From an uncultured Bizionia sp. (lineage in GTDB: Bacteria > Bacteroidota > Bacteroidia > Flavobacteriales > Flavobacteriaceae): a stretch of 64,000 nucleotides of DNA. The notes under the pieces were generated by a model. The model was not told the DNA's origin. It was given only the letters and a program-made list of their open reading frames with translations, and searched no databases. A program made the translations under genes and the position numbers. This document shows positions 46,689-55,897 of this stretch, in pieces; the stretch's first letter is position 1, and each line of letters starts with the position of its first letter. The stretch lies in contig CANMCF010000020.1 of assembly GCA_947496215.1 (NCBI GenBank), positions 21,410 through 85,409 on the forward strand, given 5' to 3'.

Positions 46689-47063
46689 ATGGAAACTTCA
46701 GAATGTAAGGTTGCAACTGAAAAAGTGAATGAGAAAATGAGTACATACCTAAGAAAGACTCCTGTAAAGAGTGATTGTTCCATGGAAAAGACATTGCATG
46801 TCATATCAGGCAAATGGAAACCGGCCATATTGAGTGAGCTTTTACGAACTGACATCGTACGTTTGAAGGACATTCAAAAAGGTCTTCCCGAAGCTTCAAA
46901 AAGGGCGTTGACTAAACAATTGAATGAAATGATTGAGGACAGACTCATTGAAAAGAAGGATTTCAATGAATTTCCCAAGAGAACCGAATATTCCTTAAGC
47001 CCTTTGGGAACCAGACTCTCTTCCGTGTTTTTAGCACTTACCAAATTTGGCGACTTATTATAA
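46689..47063 (+). CDS. HxlR-family winged-helix transcription regulator
   Basis: 124 residues from the ATG at 46689 (METSECK); the track start adds 13 residues. Core CSMEKTLHVISGKWKPAILSELL with the leading cysteine that often senses quinones or electrophiles, recognition region LPEASKRALTKQLNEMIEDRLIEKK, and the wing FNEFPKRTEYSLSPLG. The target is probably itself or the downstream DUF4405-type gene. Confidence 0.9.
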   Translation: METSECKVATEKVNEKMSTYLRKTPVKSDCSMEKTLHVISGKWKPAILSELLRTDIVRLKDIQKGLPEASKRALTKQLNEMIEDRLIEKKDFNEFPKRTEYSLSPLGTRLSSVFLALTKFGDLL

Positions 47064-47124
47064 TGTTTTCTTAAAATGATAGGGGGCGAATTTGCCTCTT
47101 ATTGCAGCAAGGAGAAGTCCATTG

Positions 47125-47132
47125 TACCTTTG
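47125..47132 (+). promoter_or_regulatory. Bacteroidota -7 element (TACCTTTG) for the DUF4405-type gene
   Basis: Exact TAnnTTTG match 23 bases upstream of the ATG at 47155. It lies inside the track's longer TTG-started frame and so decides the start. Confidence 0.55.
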
Positions 47133-47154
47133 TTCTAAACAAAATAATATACTT

Positions 47155-48183
47155 ATGGACAGACGTTTACTGGGGAATGTTTTGATTATTACCGTTCTAG
47201 TGCTTTCGGGATCTGGAATAATGATGTATTTGATGCCCTTCGAAAAAAACATTGCTTCTTTGCATACCGTTTTTGCATTGTTGTTTATTGTAGCAATGAT
47301 ACTTCACATTGTCAACAACAAACTACCATTAAAAAATTACATAACAGGAAAACGACAAAAAGGACTTAAGAAATGGCAAGCTCCTTTGGTATTTTCAATA
47401 GTTGTTTTGATGGCATTTGGTTTGTATCTGGACATCCCAGTTCTCAATACGATATATTCCACCGGAAATGAATTGAGAAACAAGCAAGTGGGGAAAACTG
47501 AAGAAACACGCGATTATCAGATAATATCGATAGAGAAACCTTTTGGCAACCATAAATTAAGTGTGGAATTAAAGAAGGGAGACGCTTTTCAATATCCACT
47601 GTTTGCAATATGGTTGGAAGATTCAATAGGCAACTATCTGGAGACCTTGTATGTGTCAAGGGTAATTTCTTCAAGTATATTTGATTATGGTAAAAAAACA
47701 GATGAGATATGGGAATCAGCTTTGGTGAGAAGACCAGAAGCATTGCCCTATTGGTCACATAAACGAGGAATAGAAGCAGCAGATGGCCTTTTTGTTCCTC
47801 TAAATGGAGCTCTGGATCTAGATGCTGTTTCTGGTGCCACACCTACGGGTAGTTTTGCTGTTAAATCTCAAGTCGATTTAGATGAAAATGCTAGGTACAG
47901 GGTGTTGATCGAGTTGAATCAATCCTATGATTGGAATGAATACTACACCAAGGATAGCTATCCTAATGATAAAGTATATTCTGGATCCGGACAGGTAGGG
48001 CAACCATCATTGATCTATGGAGCAGAAATAGAAAAGATTGGCAATACAAACACGATACATAAAATTATGAGCTTGATTGGACACGGTCATCATTCTGGTG
48101 AAAATGGAAACCTATATCCAGATGTGTCCAACATAACCAGTGCAAAAAAAATAGCGAATAGAATTATATTGACATTGGAATGA
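47155..48183 (+). CDS. DUF4405/DUF2271-type membrane protein, possibly haem-binding
   Basis: 342 residues from the ATG at 47155. N-terminal three-helix membrane part with histidines placed as in cytochrome b-like bundles (ASLHTVFALLFIVAMILHIVNN). The large extracytoplasmic C-terminal domain contains DAVSGATPTGSF and repeated beta-strands, similar to DUF2271 proteins. Such proteins occur with flavin/thiamine-linked electron-transfer genes; here it stands with an HxlR regulator, which fits redox stress. Function unproven. Confidence 0.75.
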   Translation: MDRRLLGNVLIITVLVLSGSGIMMYLMPFEKNIASLHTVFALLFIVAMILHIVNNKLPLKNYITGKRQKGLKKWQAPLVFSIVVLMAFGLYLDIPVLNTIYSTGNELRNKQVGKTEETRDYQIISIEKPFGNHKLSVELKKGDAFQYPLFAIWLEDSIGNYLETLYVSRVISSSIFDYGKKTDEIWESALVRRPEALPYWSHKRGIEAADGLFVPLNGALDLDAVSGATPTGSFAVKSQVDLDENARYRVLIELNQSYDWNEYYTKDSYPNDKVYSGSGQVGQPSLIYGAEIEKIGNTNTIHKIMSLIGHGHHSGENGNLYPDVSNITSAKKIANRIILTLE

Positions 48184-48234
48184 TGCATTAACTCCACTTT
48201 TTATTAGAAATGTGCAAGATTTGTAAATATGGAC

Positions 48235-48248
48235 TGACCTGTTGGTCA
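48235..48248. promoter_or_regulatory. TetR-type operator-like palindrome without a TetR gene
   Basis: TGACC-TGTT-GGTCA palindrome. It resembles operators commonly placed in front of tetR-family genes, but no such regulator is in the window. Confidence 0.4.
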
Positions 48249-48318
48249 ACAAAAAAATGACTTGAAATAAAAGTAGACATTTTTGTTGATTGGCATATGG
48301 CTATGTATCTATTCTATG

Positions 48319-48352
48319 CCCTTCTAATGATTTATGTCCAAAATTAGAAGGG
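48319..48352. repeat. Perfect 10-bp inverted repeat in convergent gap
   Basis: CCCTTCTAAT - 14 nt - ATTAGAAGGG. There is no T-run on either strand, so termination is uncertain. It lies between the ends of the DUF4405-type gene and the sensor-regulator gene. Confidence 0.6.
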
Positions 48353-48390
48353 AAGAATAAATTAAGTAGATCACTCATTGAGTGATTGGT

Positions 48391-49698
48391 CTACTTGTAT
48401 TGAAACTTTAATAGATAGTCTTTTAAATCCGTATTTTCCGACAAGTTCATTTTTTTCTTTATTCTATATCTTGAAGCTTGCACAGATCTTGCATCGATGT
48501 GTAGGATGTTTGCAATTTCCTTGGTTTGCATATGTAATTTTATAAATATGCAATGTCTTAGTTCGACTTCGGACAAGGTTGGATGCAATTCGATGAGTTT
48601 ATCATAAAAACCAGTATATACGGCATTGAAATGTTTTTTTAAGTTTTCCCAATCGTCATTGTGATCTAAATTATATTTTATATGACTGACAATGGACTTT
48701 ATTTCTTTTTTCATTGATGTGGCATCTCCTCCTTTTACGCTTTTTTCTAAATCTTTTTTCAGCTCTTTTAAGTATTGTTTGTCATTGAGGGAGTTCATTG
48801 AAATGCTCATCATCTCTAAATCTTTGTTGTTGTTGATTTCCTTGAAGTTGGAGATATCCCTTTGTAATTTGTCTTCTTTGGCTTTGAAATTTTTGAATTG
48901 TTGGTATGCGTAAGCCATACCGATGACCAGTAAAACTATGAATATGAATAAAAATGTTTTGATATTGTTTTTTGAATGTTCTAATGCTTCTAATTTCGAT
49001 TTGCTTTTATCTAATTCTTGTTTATGTTTAAGCTCTTTTATTTTAAAATCCAAACTTAAGTTTTTCATTGTGCGTTTTTTCATCAAAAGAGGAAGCATTT
49101 CATAATTGCTGTCTCCAATGAGCTCCAAACTAAAAATACAATCTTCAGAATTTGATGAGCCTTGATGTATGGATGCGGCTAAGGTGTTTAAACCTGCAAT
49201 GAAATCATCGGGAGCCAATACGATTGTGTGTACATATTCTTCGGCTTCTCCAGAGATGATGAGACTGGTCGCCTTTGTATCGTTGGTGATTTCCTTGTCT
49301 GGCATGTCAATTCTAGTAATTTCCTTGCCGTTGAGATAGAGTACGATGCCATCATCTTTATGAATGTTGATCTTGTATACAATGTACTCGAAAGGTTTTT
49401 CTATTCTAAATGTCTTTTTAAAATATTTTACTATGTCCTTTTTTAGAGAGTCTTTGCCGAAGCTTATTGAGGTGGTGACAAAACTATCTCCATAACCCAA
49501 TGGAGAAATGCCAGTTTTCCATTTGTTCGTGTTGTTATTGAGTTTTTCCCATCCAATGGGAGGTGCTTTCTGGTCATCATAATACTGCCATTCATCACCT
49601 TGGGAGATGATTTTGGTTTGAGCACGCAAAGTGTTGAAAATAGTTAGAGAAAATAATACTAACAGGACGACTGTTTTTGTTCTAGGAAGAGGGATCAT
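48391..49698 (-). CDS. Single-protein sensor/regulator: exported beta-domain, coiled coil, LuxR-like HTH
   Basis: 435 residues. Signal peptide (VVLLVLFSLTIFNTLRAQ). An extracytoplasmic jelly-roll-like domain (about 25-205; WKTGISPLGYGD, KDDGIVLYLNGKEITR) of the kind seen in carbohydrate-active proteins. One membrane helix (TFLFIFIVLLVIGMAYAY, about 250-268), a coiled coil, then a C-terminal helix-turn-helix (LSEVELRHCIFIKLHMQTKEIANILHIDARSVQASRYRIKKKM). It should sense a ligand outside and bind DNA inside. Divergent from susC, so its likely target is that pair. Confidence 0.82.
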   Translation of the reverse strand: MIPLPRTKTVVLLVLFSLTIFNTLRAQTKIISQGDEWQYYDDQKAPPIGWEKLNNNTNKWKTGISPLGYGDSFVTTSISFGKDSLKKDIVKYFKKTFRIEKPFEYIVYKINIHKDDGIVLYLNGKEITRIDMPDKEITNDTKATSLIISGEAEEYVHTIVLAPDDFIAGLNTLAASIHQGSSNSEDCIFSLELIGDSNYEMLPLLMKKRTMKNLSLDFKIKELKHKQELDKSKSKLEALEHSKNNIKTFLFIFIVLLVIGMAYAYQQFKNFKAKEDKLQRDISNFKEINNNKDLEMMSISMNSLNDKQYLKELKKDLEKSVKGGDATSMKKEIKSIVSHIKYNLDHNDDWENLKKHFNAVYTGFYDKLIELHPTLSEVELRHCIFIKLHMQTKEIANILHIDARSVQASRYRIKKKMNLSENTDLKDYLLKFQYK

Positions 49699-49777
49699 TA
49701 AAAGGGGAAAAGGGTGTTAAATTAATTAATGTTTAAGTACTTTTTTTGATTAAAAATGTGGTCGTCGTTAGTGGGTG

Positions 49778-49785
49778 CAAATATA
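49778..49785 (-). promoter_or_regulatory. Bacteroidota -7 element (TATATTTG) for the sensor/regulator gene
   Basis: Plus-strand CAAATATA, 80 bases upstream of the ATG at 49698. Confidence 0.5.
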
Positions 49786-49863
49786 GTAGTTTTATATGTT
49801 AAAATAGTATATGGATAGTAGATAAATTGTAGCAGAAAATGCACTCAATAGTATCAGTCGATA

Positions 49864-49871
49864 TAAATTTG
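49864..49871 (+). promoter_or_regulatory. Bacteroidota -7 element (TAAATTTG) for susC
   Basis: Exact TAnnTTTG match 27 bases upstream of the susC-like ATG, back to back with the regulator promoter. Confidence 0.5.
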
Positions 49872-49897
49872 CCCTTAATTAATTTAAAAATAAATCA

Positions 49898-52800
49898 ATG
49901 AAAAATCAATTACATTTAATCACTTCTTTGTGTTTTATGTTTGTAGTACAACTATGTATGGCTCAAAAGGAAATTAGTGGAAGCGTTTCTGATGACTCTG
50001 GGCATTTGCCAGGTGTCAATGTCATTATAAAGGGCACATCCAATGGAACACAGACAGATTTTGATGGAAACTATTCTATTACCGGAAACATTGGAGATGT
50101 CATTTCATTTAGTTATGTCGGTAAAATAACACAAGAGCTTATTATAGGCTACTCATCCACAATCAATGTAATCTTTGAAGATGACAATCAATTGGAAGAA
50201 GTCATAGTCATTGCTTATGGTACATCCAAGAAAGGAGATTTTACTGGTTCTGCCACTCAAATAAAAGCGGAGGACATTTCAAAAAGACCTGTAACAAATG
50301 TTATTTCAGTATTGGACGGAGCTTCAGCGGGTGTAAAGCTTACCCCTGCAAATGGACAACCAGGATCCAGTCCAACGATTCGCATTAGAGGGATAGGGTC
50401 TGTCAATGCATCAAGCAATCCCTTGATTATAGTGGACGGAGTAGAATTCGTTGGTAGTTTTTCCAGTTTAAATCCAAACGACATAGAAGAACTAACGGTT
50501 TTGAAAGATGCAGCTTCCACATCGTTGTATGGAAGTAGAGCAGCCAATGGAGTAATTTTAATTACAACCAAAAAAGGGAAAAGTGGAGAGGAAGTGTTTA
50601 CTTTGGATGTTAGCCAAGGTATAAATACCAGATCCATTCCTGAGTATGAAAGGGTAAATGCAGAAGAATACTATCCCCTAATGTGGGAAGCGTTGAGAAA
50701 TGGACTGTCCATTTCTGGAACAACACCACAAAATGACGCCAACCAAATGGCAAGTGATCAGATATTTGGCAATCTATTGACGAACCCCTTCAATGTTCCC
50801 AATACAAATATTGTAACTACAGATGGGAGATTGAACACCTCTGCCGAACTATTGTATCCTGAAGATTTGAATTGGCAAACTCCATTGCTTAGAGGTGCAA
50901 CTAGATCAAGCGTTAATTTCTCATATAGTGGAGGTAGCGATAAAACAAACTTCTATTCGTCTCTTAGTTACCTTAAAGATGAAGGCTATGTCATAAGATC
51001 AAATTTTGAAAGAATAACTGGAAGAATAAATGTGAATTCCAAGTTTAACGATTGGATGAAAACTGGGTTAAATGTAGCCTTGGCGACATCAACATCCAAC
51101 AATGCATCCGATGGTAGTAGTACAGGGTTAGTGAACCCATTTAGAACGACAAGGTTGATCGCTCCAATATATCCTGTGTATATGCACAATCCCATTACAG
51201 GAGCTTATTTGTTGGATGATAGCGGAAACAGACAGTTTGACTTGGGAGAAAATAGAGTTGGAAGTACCAGTGGAAGACACGTAATACAAGAAACACTATT
51301 GAATAAGGACAAAAATAAAACAACATCTTTAAATGCTCGTACCTATGCGGAAGCTAAATTCTTAAAGGATTTTACCTTTACATTCAATGCAGCATTGGAC
51401 AAGCGTTTTTTCAATAATACGGAATTTGACAACACTCTAGTTGGAGATGGAGCTCCAGATGGAAGAGCTGGAAGAGATGTTATAGTAAATACGTCCATCA
51501 ATTACAATCAATTGTTAAAGTACAATAGAGATTTTGGAAATCACAGCTTAGGTGTTTTGTTGGGACACGAAAATTTTCATACTGAAAGGAATTTCTTAAC
51601 GGGGTTTAGATCAGGTTTGATAGCAGATGGTAATGATGAATTCATTAATTTCACAACAACTTTGGATTTGGATTCCAATACACGAAACCTTACAAGAGAA
51701 GGGTATTTTAGTAATGTAACTTATGACTTTAACGATAAGTACTATTTGTCTGGGTCATATAGAAGAGATGGATCTTCTCGATTTGCCAAAGACTCCAGAT
51801 GGGGGCAGTTCTATTCGGTAGGTGCTTCATGGAGAATGGAAAGAGAGGGTTTCATTCAAAGGATAAATTGGATCAATGGACTAAAGTTAAGAGGTTCTTA
51901 CGGAGAAGTAGGGAATGATGATTTAGGAGACTTCTACATTAGTCAAGCTTTATTTGGGTTAGGATTCAACAATCAAGTCGAAGGAGGTATCTTGTTGTCG
52001 GCAGCAGGAAATCCAGATTTAACTTGGGAAACCAACATACAATCAGACGTTGCTTTGGAGTTCGGGCTTTTCAATGATAGGGTTTCGGGGACTGTGGAAT
52101 ACTACAATAGAAAATCTAAGGATTTATTGTTTGAAGTGCCTTTGCCTGTTTCTTCTGGTTTGGATGACTTTCCAGACAACATTGGAGATATGACCAATAA
52201 AGGATTGGAAGTAGATTTGAACATCAAGATTGTTGACAAAGAAGATTTCAAATGGAGGTTTAACGTCAATGCTGCTACCTTGAAGAATGAAATAACAAAG
52301 CTTCCTCAAGAGGAAATTATCAATGGCTCTAAAAAACTAGTGGTTGGAGGCGATATTTTTGCCTATTGGCTAAGAGATTGGCATGGGGTAGATCCGAGGG
52401 ATGGTTCTGGTTTGTACATTTTAGATGTTGATAAAGGAGAAGTGGGTGATGCAGATGTAAGAACAACAAACGATGGAACTGTCGTTACAACAAATCAAAA
52501 CAAGGCGAAATTTCATTTTGCAGGCACTGCCACACCAGATCTTTTCGGAGCATTCTCTAGTGACTTAACCTATAAGGGGATTGAGTTCGGCTTTACCTTT
52601 ACCTATCAATTGGGAGGGGAAACCTACGACACCAATTATAGTGCTTTGATGCATTCAGGAGATTATGGTGTAGCTTTGAGTAGAGACATTTTGAACCGTT
52701 GGCAAAAACCAGGAGACATCACAGATGTGCCAAGAATGGACGATAACCAAGTGGCTGCCTTTGGAGCGGGATCAGATAGATGGTTGGTTAAATCAGACTA

Positions 52801-53017
52801 CCTAGCATTGAGAACTTTCCGTTTGGGGTACAATTTACCATCTTTCATTACCAATAAGATGGGAGTAAGAGCAGCTAAATTTTACGTTACAGGAGAAAAT
52901 CTTTTCGTAATAAACGCTAGAAAAGGATTGGAATCTGGACAAAATTTCAATGGAACGACTCAAAACAGATTTTCACCTTCAAGAAATATCTCACTTGGAT
53001 TCAATTTAAAATTTTAA
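49898..53017 (+). CDS. SusC-like TonB-dependent outer-membrane transporter
   Basis: 1039 residues. Signal peptide (VVQLCMAQ). N-terminal CarboxypepD_reg-like domain (KEISGSVSDDSGHLPGVNVIIKGTSNGTQTDFDGNYSI). The SusC-type TonB-box region LEEVIVIAYGT near 103; plug domain (DGVEFVGSFSSLNPNDIEELTVLKDAASTSLYGSRAANGVILITTKKG near 180-228); then a 22-strand barrel ending RNISLGFNLKF. It imports an oligomer, probably a glycan or peptide, with its SusD partner. The substrate cannot be told, since no degradative enzyme is adjacent. Confidence 0.95.
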   Translation: MKNQLHLITSLCFMFVVQLCMAQKEISGSVSDDSGHLPGVNVIIKGTSNGTQTDFDGNYSITGNIGDVISFSYVGKITQELIIGYSSTINVIFEDDNQLEEVIVIAYGTSKKGDFTGSATQIKAEDISKRPVTNVISVLDGASAGVKLTPANGQPGSSPTIRIRGIGSVNASSNPLIIVDGVEFVGSFSSLNPNDIEELTVLKDAASTSLYGSRAANGVILITTKKGKSGEEVFTLDVSQGINTRSIPEYERVNAEEYYPLMWEALRNGLSISGTTPQNDANQMASDQIFGNLLTNPFNVPNTNIVTTDGRLNTSAELLYPEDLNWQTPLLRGATRSSVNFSYSGGSDKTNFYSSLSYLKDEGYVIRSNFERITGRINVNSKFNDWMKTGLNVALATSTSNNASDGSSTGLVNPFRTTRLIAPIYPVYMHNPITGAYLLDDSGNRQFDLGENRVGSTSGRHVIQETLLNKDKNKTTSLNARTYAEAKFLKDFTFTFNAALDKRFFNNTEFDNTLVGDGAPDGRAGRDVIVNTSINYNQLLKYNRDFGNHSLGVLLGHENFHTERNFLTGFRSGLIADGNDEFINFTTTLDLDSNTRNLTREGYFSNVTYDFNDKYYLSGSYRRDGSSRFAKDSRWGQFYSVGASWRMEREGFIQRINWINGLKLRGSYGEVGNDDLGDFYISQALFGLGFNNQVEGGILLSAAGNPDLTWETNIQSDVALEFGLFNDRVSGTVEYYNRKSKDLLFEVPLPVSSGLDDFPDNIGDMTNKGLEVDLNIKIVDKEDFKWRFNVNAATLKNEITKLPQEEIINGSKKLVVGGDIFAYWLRDWHGVDPRDGSGLYILDVDKGEVGDADVRTTNDGTVVTTNQNKAKFHFAGTATPDLFGAFSSDLTYKGIEFGFTFTYQLGGETYDTNYSALMHSGDYGVALSRDILNRWQKPGDITDVPRMDDNQVAAFGAGSDRWLVKSDYLALRTFRLGYNLPSFITNKMGVRAAKFYVTGENLFVINARKGLESGQNFNGTTQNRFSPSRNISLGFNLKF

Positions 53018-53027
53018 AAAATAAACC

Positions 53028-54518
53028 ATGAAAACAATAAGCAAATTAATAGTATTGATGATAATGCTTACAAGTGCTGTTTTTAGCTCTTGTGATGAGG
53101 AATACCTAGACGAACTACCAACCGAAGACATATCGGCAACTTCGGCAACTGAGACTGTCGATAATCTATTTTTAATTGTAAATGGTATTCACCGTTCACT
53201 GTACTTGACTTATCAAGGTTCTCAAGGAAAAGGTGGTATTGGAGCTATGATGATCCAAAATGACGCATTGGGGGAAGATTATGTAATGACTGGAGCAGCA
53301 AATGGTTGGTTCAACAATGCATATAAATGGAATGATCATACAAATGCAAATGATAGTGATGATTTGTTTCCATACAGGACGTATTACCGTATCATAAGAA
53401 ATGCGAACATAGTCATCAATGGAGCAGATGGGGCAACAGGAGATGTGTCACTTAAAAATGCAGCGAAGGGGCAAGCGCTGTTCTATAGAGCTTGGGCTCA
53501 TTTTCAAATGGTGCAATTGTATGGAAAGCGTTACGAAGTTGGAGTAGAAAATACACAATTGGGTATACCTATTAGGTTGACAACTGGTTCAGATCCATTG
53601 GCAAGAAATACGGTAGAAGAAGTCTACACACAAGTAAATCAAGATTTGGATGATGCCATAGTGGCTTTGGGGGAATACTCAAGAATAAACAAATCTCACA
53701 TAGATAAGAGTGTAGTACAAGGTCTTAAAGCTAGAGTGGCATTGGTTCAAGGAAATTATTTGGAAGCTGTAGAATATGCGGAAATGGCACAAGAAGGTTA
53801 TGTGTTGATGAATGCAAACGATTACTTCAATAATTTTAGTGATTACGAAAGTGATGAATGGATGTGGGGTAGTCATATAGTAGAAGATCATACATTGTTC
53901 TTTGCAAATTATGGAGCATTCATTTCTAGAAACTACAGTTCATCCAACATAAGAGGTAATCCCAAAGCAATTAATAGTACTTTATACAATGCCATTCCTT
54001 CAACAGACGTTAGATCGACAATATTTGATCCGTCAGGAGATCATTTGAATTTGCCAACAGGAGTTTCACTTTTGCCTACACATGCATTGAAACCATACAC
54101 GAGTCAAAAGTTTATAGCCATTGGCAATGGAGATAGTAGAATGGATGTTCCTTATATGAGAGTATCGGAGATGTATTTAATCGAAGCAGAAGCAAAAGCA
54201 AGATTGGGTAATGCAGATGCGGCAAGTGCACTATTGGATATGGCGATCGTAAGGGATCCATCATATACTTTATCTACAAATACTGGTACAGATTTGATAG
54301 ATGAGATTTTATTGCAAAGACGTTGGGAATTGTGGGGTGAAGGTTTTAGGTTCTATGATTTAAAGCGTATGAATTTACCTTTAGATAGAAATGGAGCAAA
54401 TCATACTCAAGCATTGACCATAGTATTCGATGTCCCTGCAGGAGACAATAGATGGCAATGGTTAATTCCTCAAGATGCTTTGGATGCAAATCCTTTGTTG
54501 ATACAAAATCCATTATAA
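53028..54518 (+). CDS. SusD/RagB-family nutrient-binding lipoprotein
   Basis: 496 residues with lipobox (SSC at about 20-22, then DEEYLDELPTEDIS). TPR-like helical SusD fold: YYRIIRNANIVI, AKGQALFYRAWAHFQMVQLYG, YMRVSEMYLIEAEAKARLG and the terminal RRWELWGEGFRFYDLKRMNLPLDR with DNRWQWLIPQDALDANPLL. It is the surface lid of the SusC transporter 10 bases upstream. Confidence 0.95.
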   Translation: MKTISKLIVLMIMLTSAVFSSCDEEYLDELPTEDISATSATETVDNLFLIVNGIHRSLYLTYQGSQGKGGIGAMMIQNDALGEDYVMTGAANGWFNNAYKWNDHTNANDSDDLFPYRTYYRIIRNANIVINGADGATGDVSLKNAAKGQALFYRAWAHFQMVQLYGKRYEVGVENTQLGIPIRLTTGSDPLARNTVEEVYTQVNQDLDDAIVALGEYSRINKSHIDKSVVQGLKARVALVQGNYLEAVEYAEMAQEGYVLMNANDYFNNFSDYESDEWMWGSHIVEDHTLFFANYGAFISRNYSSSNIRGNPKAINSTLYNAIPSTDVRSTIFDPSGDHLNLPTGVSLLPTHALKPYTSQKFIAIGNGDSRMDVPYMRVSEMYLIEAEAKARLGNADAASALLDMAIVRDPSYTLSTNTGTDLIDEILLQRRWELWGEGFRFYDLKRMNLPLDRNGANHTQALTIVFDVPAGDNRWQWLIPQDALDANPLLIQNPL

Positions 54519-54660
54519 TATGATTTCGCCTTTAAAATAAGTAAAGATGAAAAACTCAAATGGGGCCTGACCCTATTCTTTAAATCAAAGAAAGGTTTAT
54601 GTCGTTATAGTAACAAATTATAAGGAAGAACATAATTACTTTATTTGAATTAGTCGGGAG

Positions 54661-54692
54661 AAGCAATGCTAAAACTAGCATTGCTTTTTTTA
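54661..54692 (+). terminator. Terminator of the susCD unit
   Basis: AAGCAATGCTA-AAAC-TAGCATTGCTT followed by TTTTT, 140 bases after the susD stop. The stretch in between contains no gene. Confidence 0.85.
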
Positions 54693-54788
54693 TGGATAAT
54701 TAAGAACCTTCTTTCATCTATATAAGAATAAATTATCTACCCATAACAACTTTTAATGGATTGCTTGTAAGTTTTGATGTAAAAATTC

Positions 54789-54796
54789 TACTTTTG
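54789..54796 (+). promoter_or_regulatory. Bacteroidota -7 element (TACTTTTG) for trxB
   Basis: Exact TAnnTTTG match 21 bases upstream of the trxB ATG. Confidence 0.55.
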
Positions 54797-54816
54797 CCTA
54801 ACAAAAATGAATTAAA

Positions 54817-55779
54817 ATGTCTGATACGATAGAAAAAATAAAATGCTTGATAATAGGGTCTGGACCAGCGGGGTATACTGCTGCCATTTATGCTGCCAGA
54901 GCTAATATGAAACCAGTTTTGTACCAAGGTACACAACCAGGGGGGCAGTTGACGACCACCAACGAGGTTGAAAATTTTCCTGGATATCCAGAAGGAATCA
55001 CTGGCCCAGCAATGATGATGGAGTTGCAAGCACAGGCACAACGTTTTGAAACAGATGTACGAGACGGATGGGTGACCAAAGTAGATTTTTCTGGAGACAT
55101 CCATAAAGTATGGGTAAATGATACCAAGGAAATTCATTGTGATACAGTAGTCATTTCCACTGGAGCTGCTGCCAAATATCTAGGCTTGGAATCCGAACAA
55201 AAATATTTGAAATTGGGTGGAGGAGTTTCTGCTTGTGCAGTTTGTGATGGGTTTTTCTATAGAAATCAAGAAGTCGTTATTGTTGGAGCAGGAGATAGTG
55301 CGTGTGAGGAAGCTCATTATCTATCTAAATTGTGCACCAAGGTAACGATGTTGGTAAGGCGTGATGAGTTTAGGGCATCGAAAATCATGGCAACTAGAGT
55401 AAAGAACACGGAGAACATAGAAATCCTATTCAATACGGAAACAGAGGAAGTCTTGGGAGATGGCCAAGTAGTCACGGGAGTAAAAGTAAAGAACAACCAG
55501 ACACAAGCAATACAAGAAATCCCTGCAACTGGATTCTTTGTAGCCATAGGACACAAACCCAATACGGACATTTTCAAAGGTTACCTAGATTTGGACGAAA
55601 CAGGTTACATCATCAATGAGCCGGGAACATCCAAGACCAATGTAAAAGGTGTATTTGTAAGTGGTGACGCAGCAGATCACGTATACAGACAAGCAGTAAC
55701 AGCAGCTGGTACAGGGTGTATGGCAGCATTGGATGCCGAACGTTATTTAGCTGCAAAGGAAGCTGTGGTAGAAGCATAG
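54817..55779 (+). CDS. trxB: Thioredoxin-disulfide reductase
   Basis: A 320-residue flavoenzyme that reduces thioredoxin with NADPH. FAD motif IIGSGPAGYTAAIYAARA (10-27), redox centre CAVCDG near 140, NADPH motif VGAGDSACEEA near 158, and the C-terminal FAD motif GVFVSGDAAD near 282. Complete, with its own promoter element and terminator. Confidence 0.97.
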   Translation: MSDTIEKIKCLIIGSGPAGYTAAIYAARANMKPVLYQGTQPGGQLTTTNEVENFPGYPEGITGPAMMMELQAQAQRFETDVRDGWVTKVDFSGDIHKVWVNDTKEIHCDTVVISTGAAAKYLGLESEQKYLKLGGGVSACAVCDGFFYRNQEVVIVGAGDSACEEAHYLSKLCTKVTMLVRRDEFRASKIMATRVKNTENIEILFNTETEEVLGDGQVVTGVKVKNNQTQAIQEIPATGFFVAIGHKPNTDIFKGYLDLDETGYIINEPGTSKTNVKGVFVSGDAADHVYRQAVTAAGTGCMAALDAERYLAAKEAVVEA

Positions 55780-55806
55780 AAAAACATAAAATACAATATA
55801 TGGGGA

Positions 55807-55834
55807 AACCGAAGCTTTTGCTTCGGTTTTTTTT
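55807..55834 (+). terminator. Terminator of trxB
   Basis: AACCGAAGC-TTTT-GCTTCGGTT with a run of T: a nine-base stem. Confidence 0.9.
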
Positions 55835-55897
55835 ATGTAAAAAGTTAAATCATTGAGTATAAATTACTATTTTGCGAAAAATTAGTTATCGCCCTAA

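Noticed and set aside
47092-47154. N-terminal extension of the DUF4405-type gene in the track
   Set aside because: It starts with TTG and contains the TACCTTTG promoter element; the ATG at 47155 begins a normal membrane helix.
54553-54568. GGGGCCTGACCC, recalling sequences seen near REP-type elements
   Set aside because: A single copy, no transposase nearby, no second copy noticed in the window.
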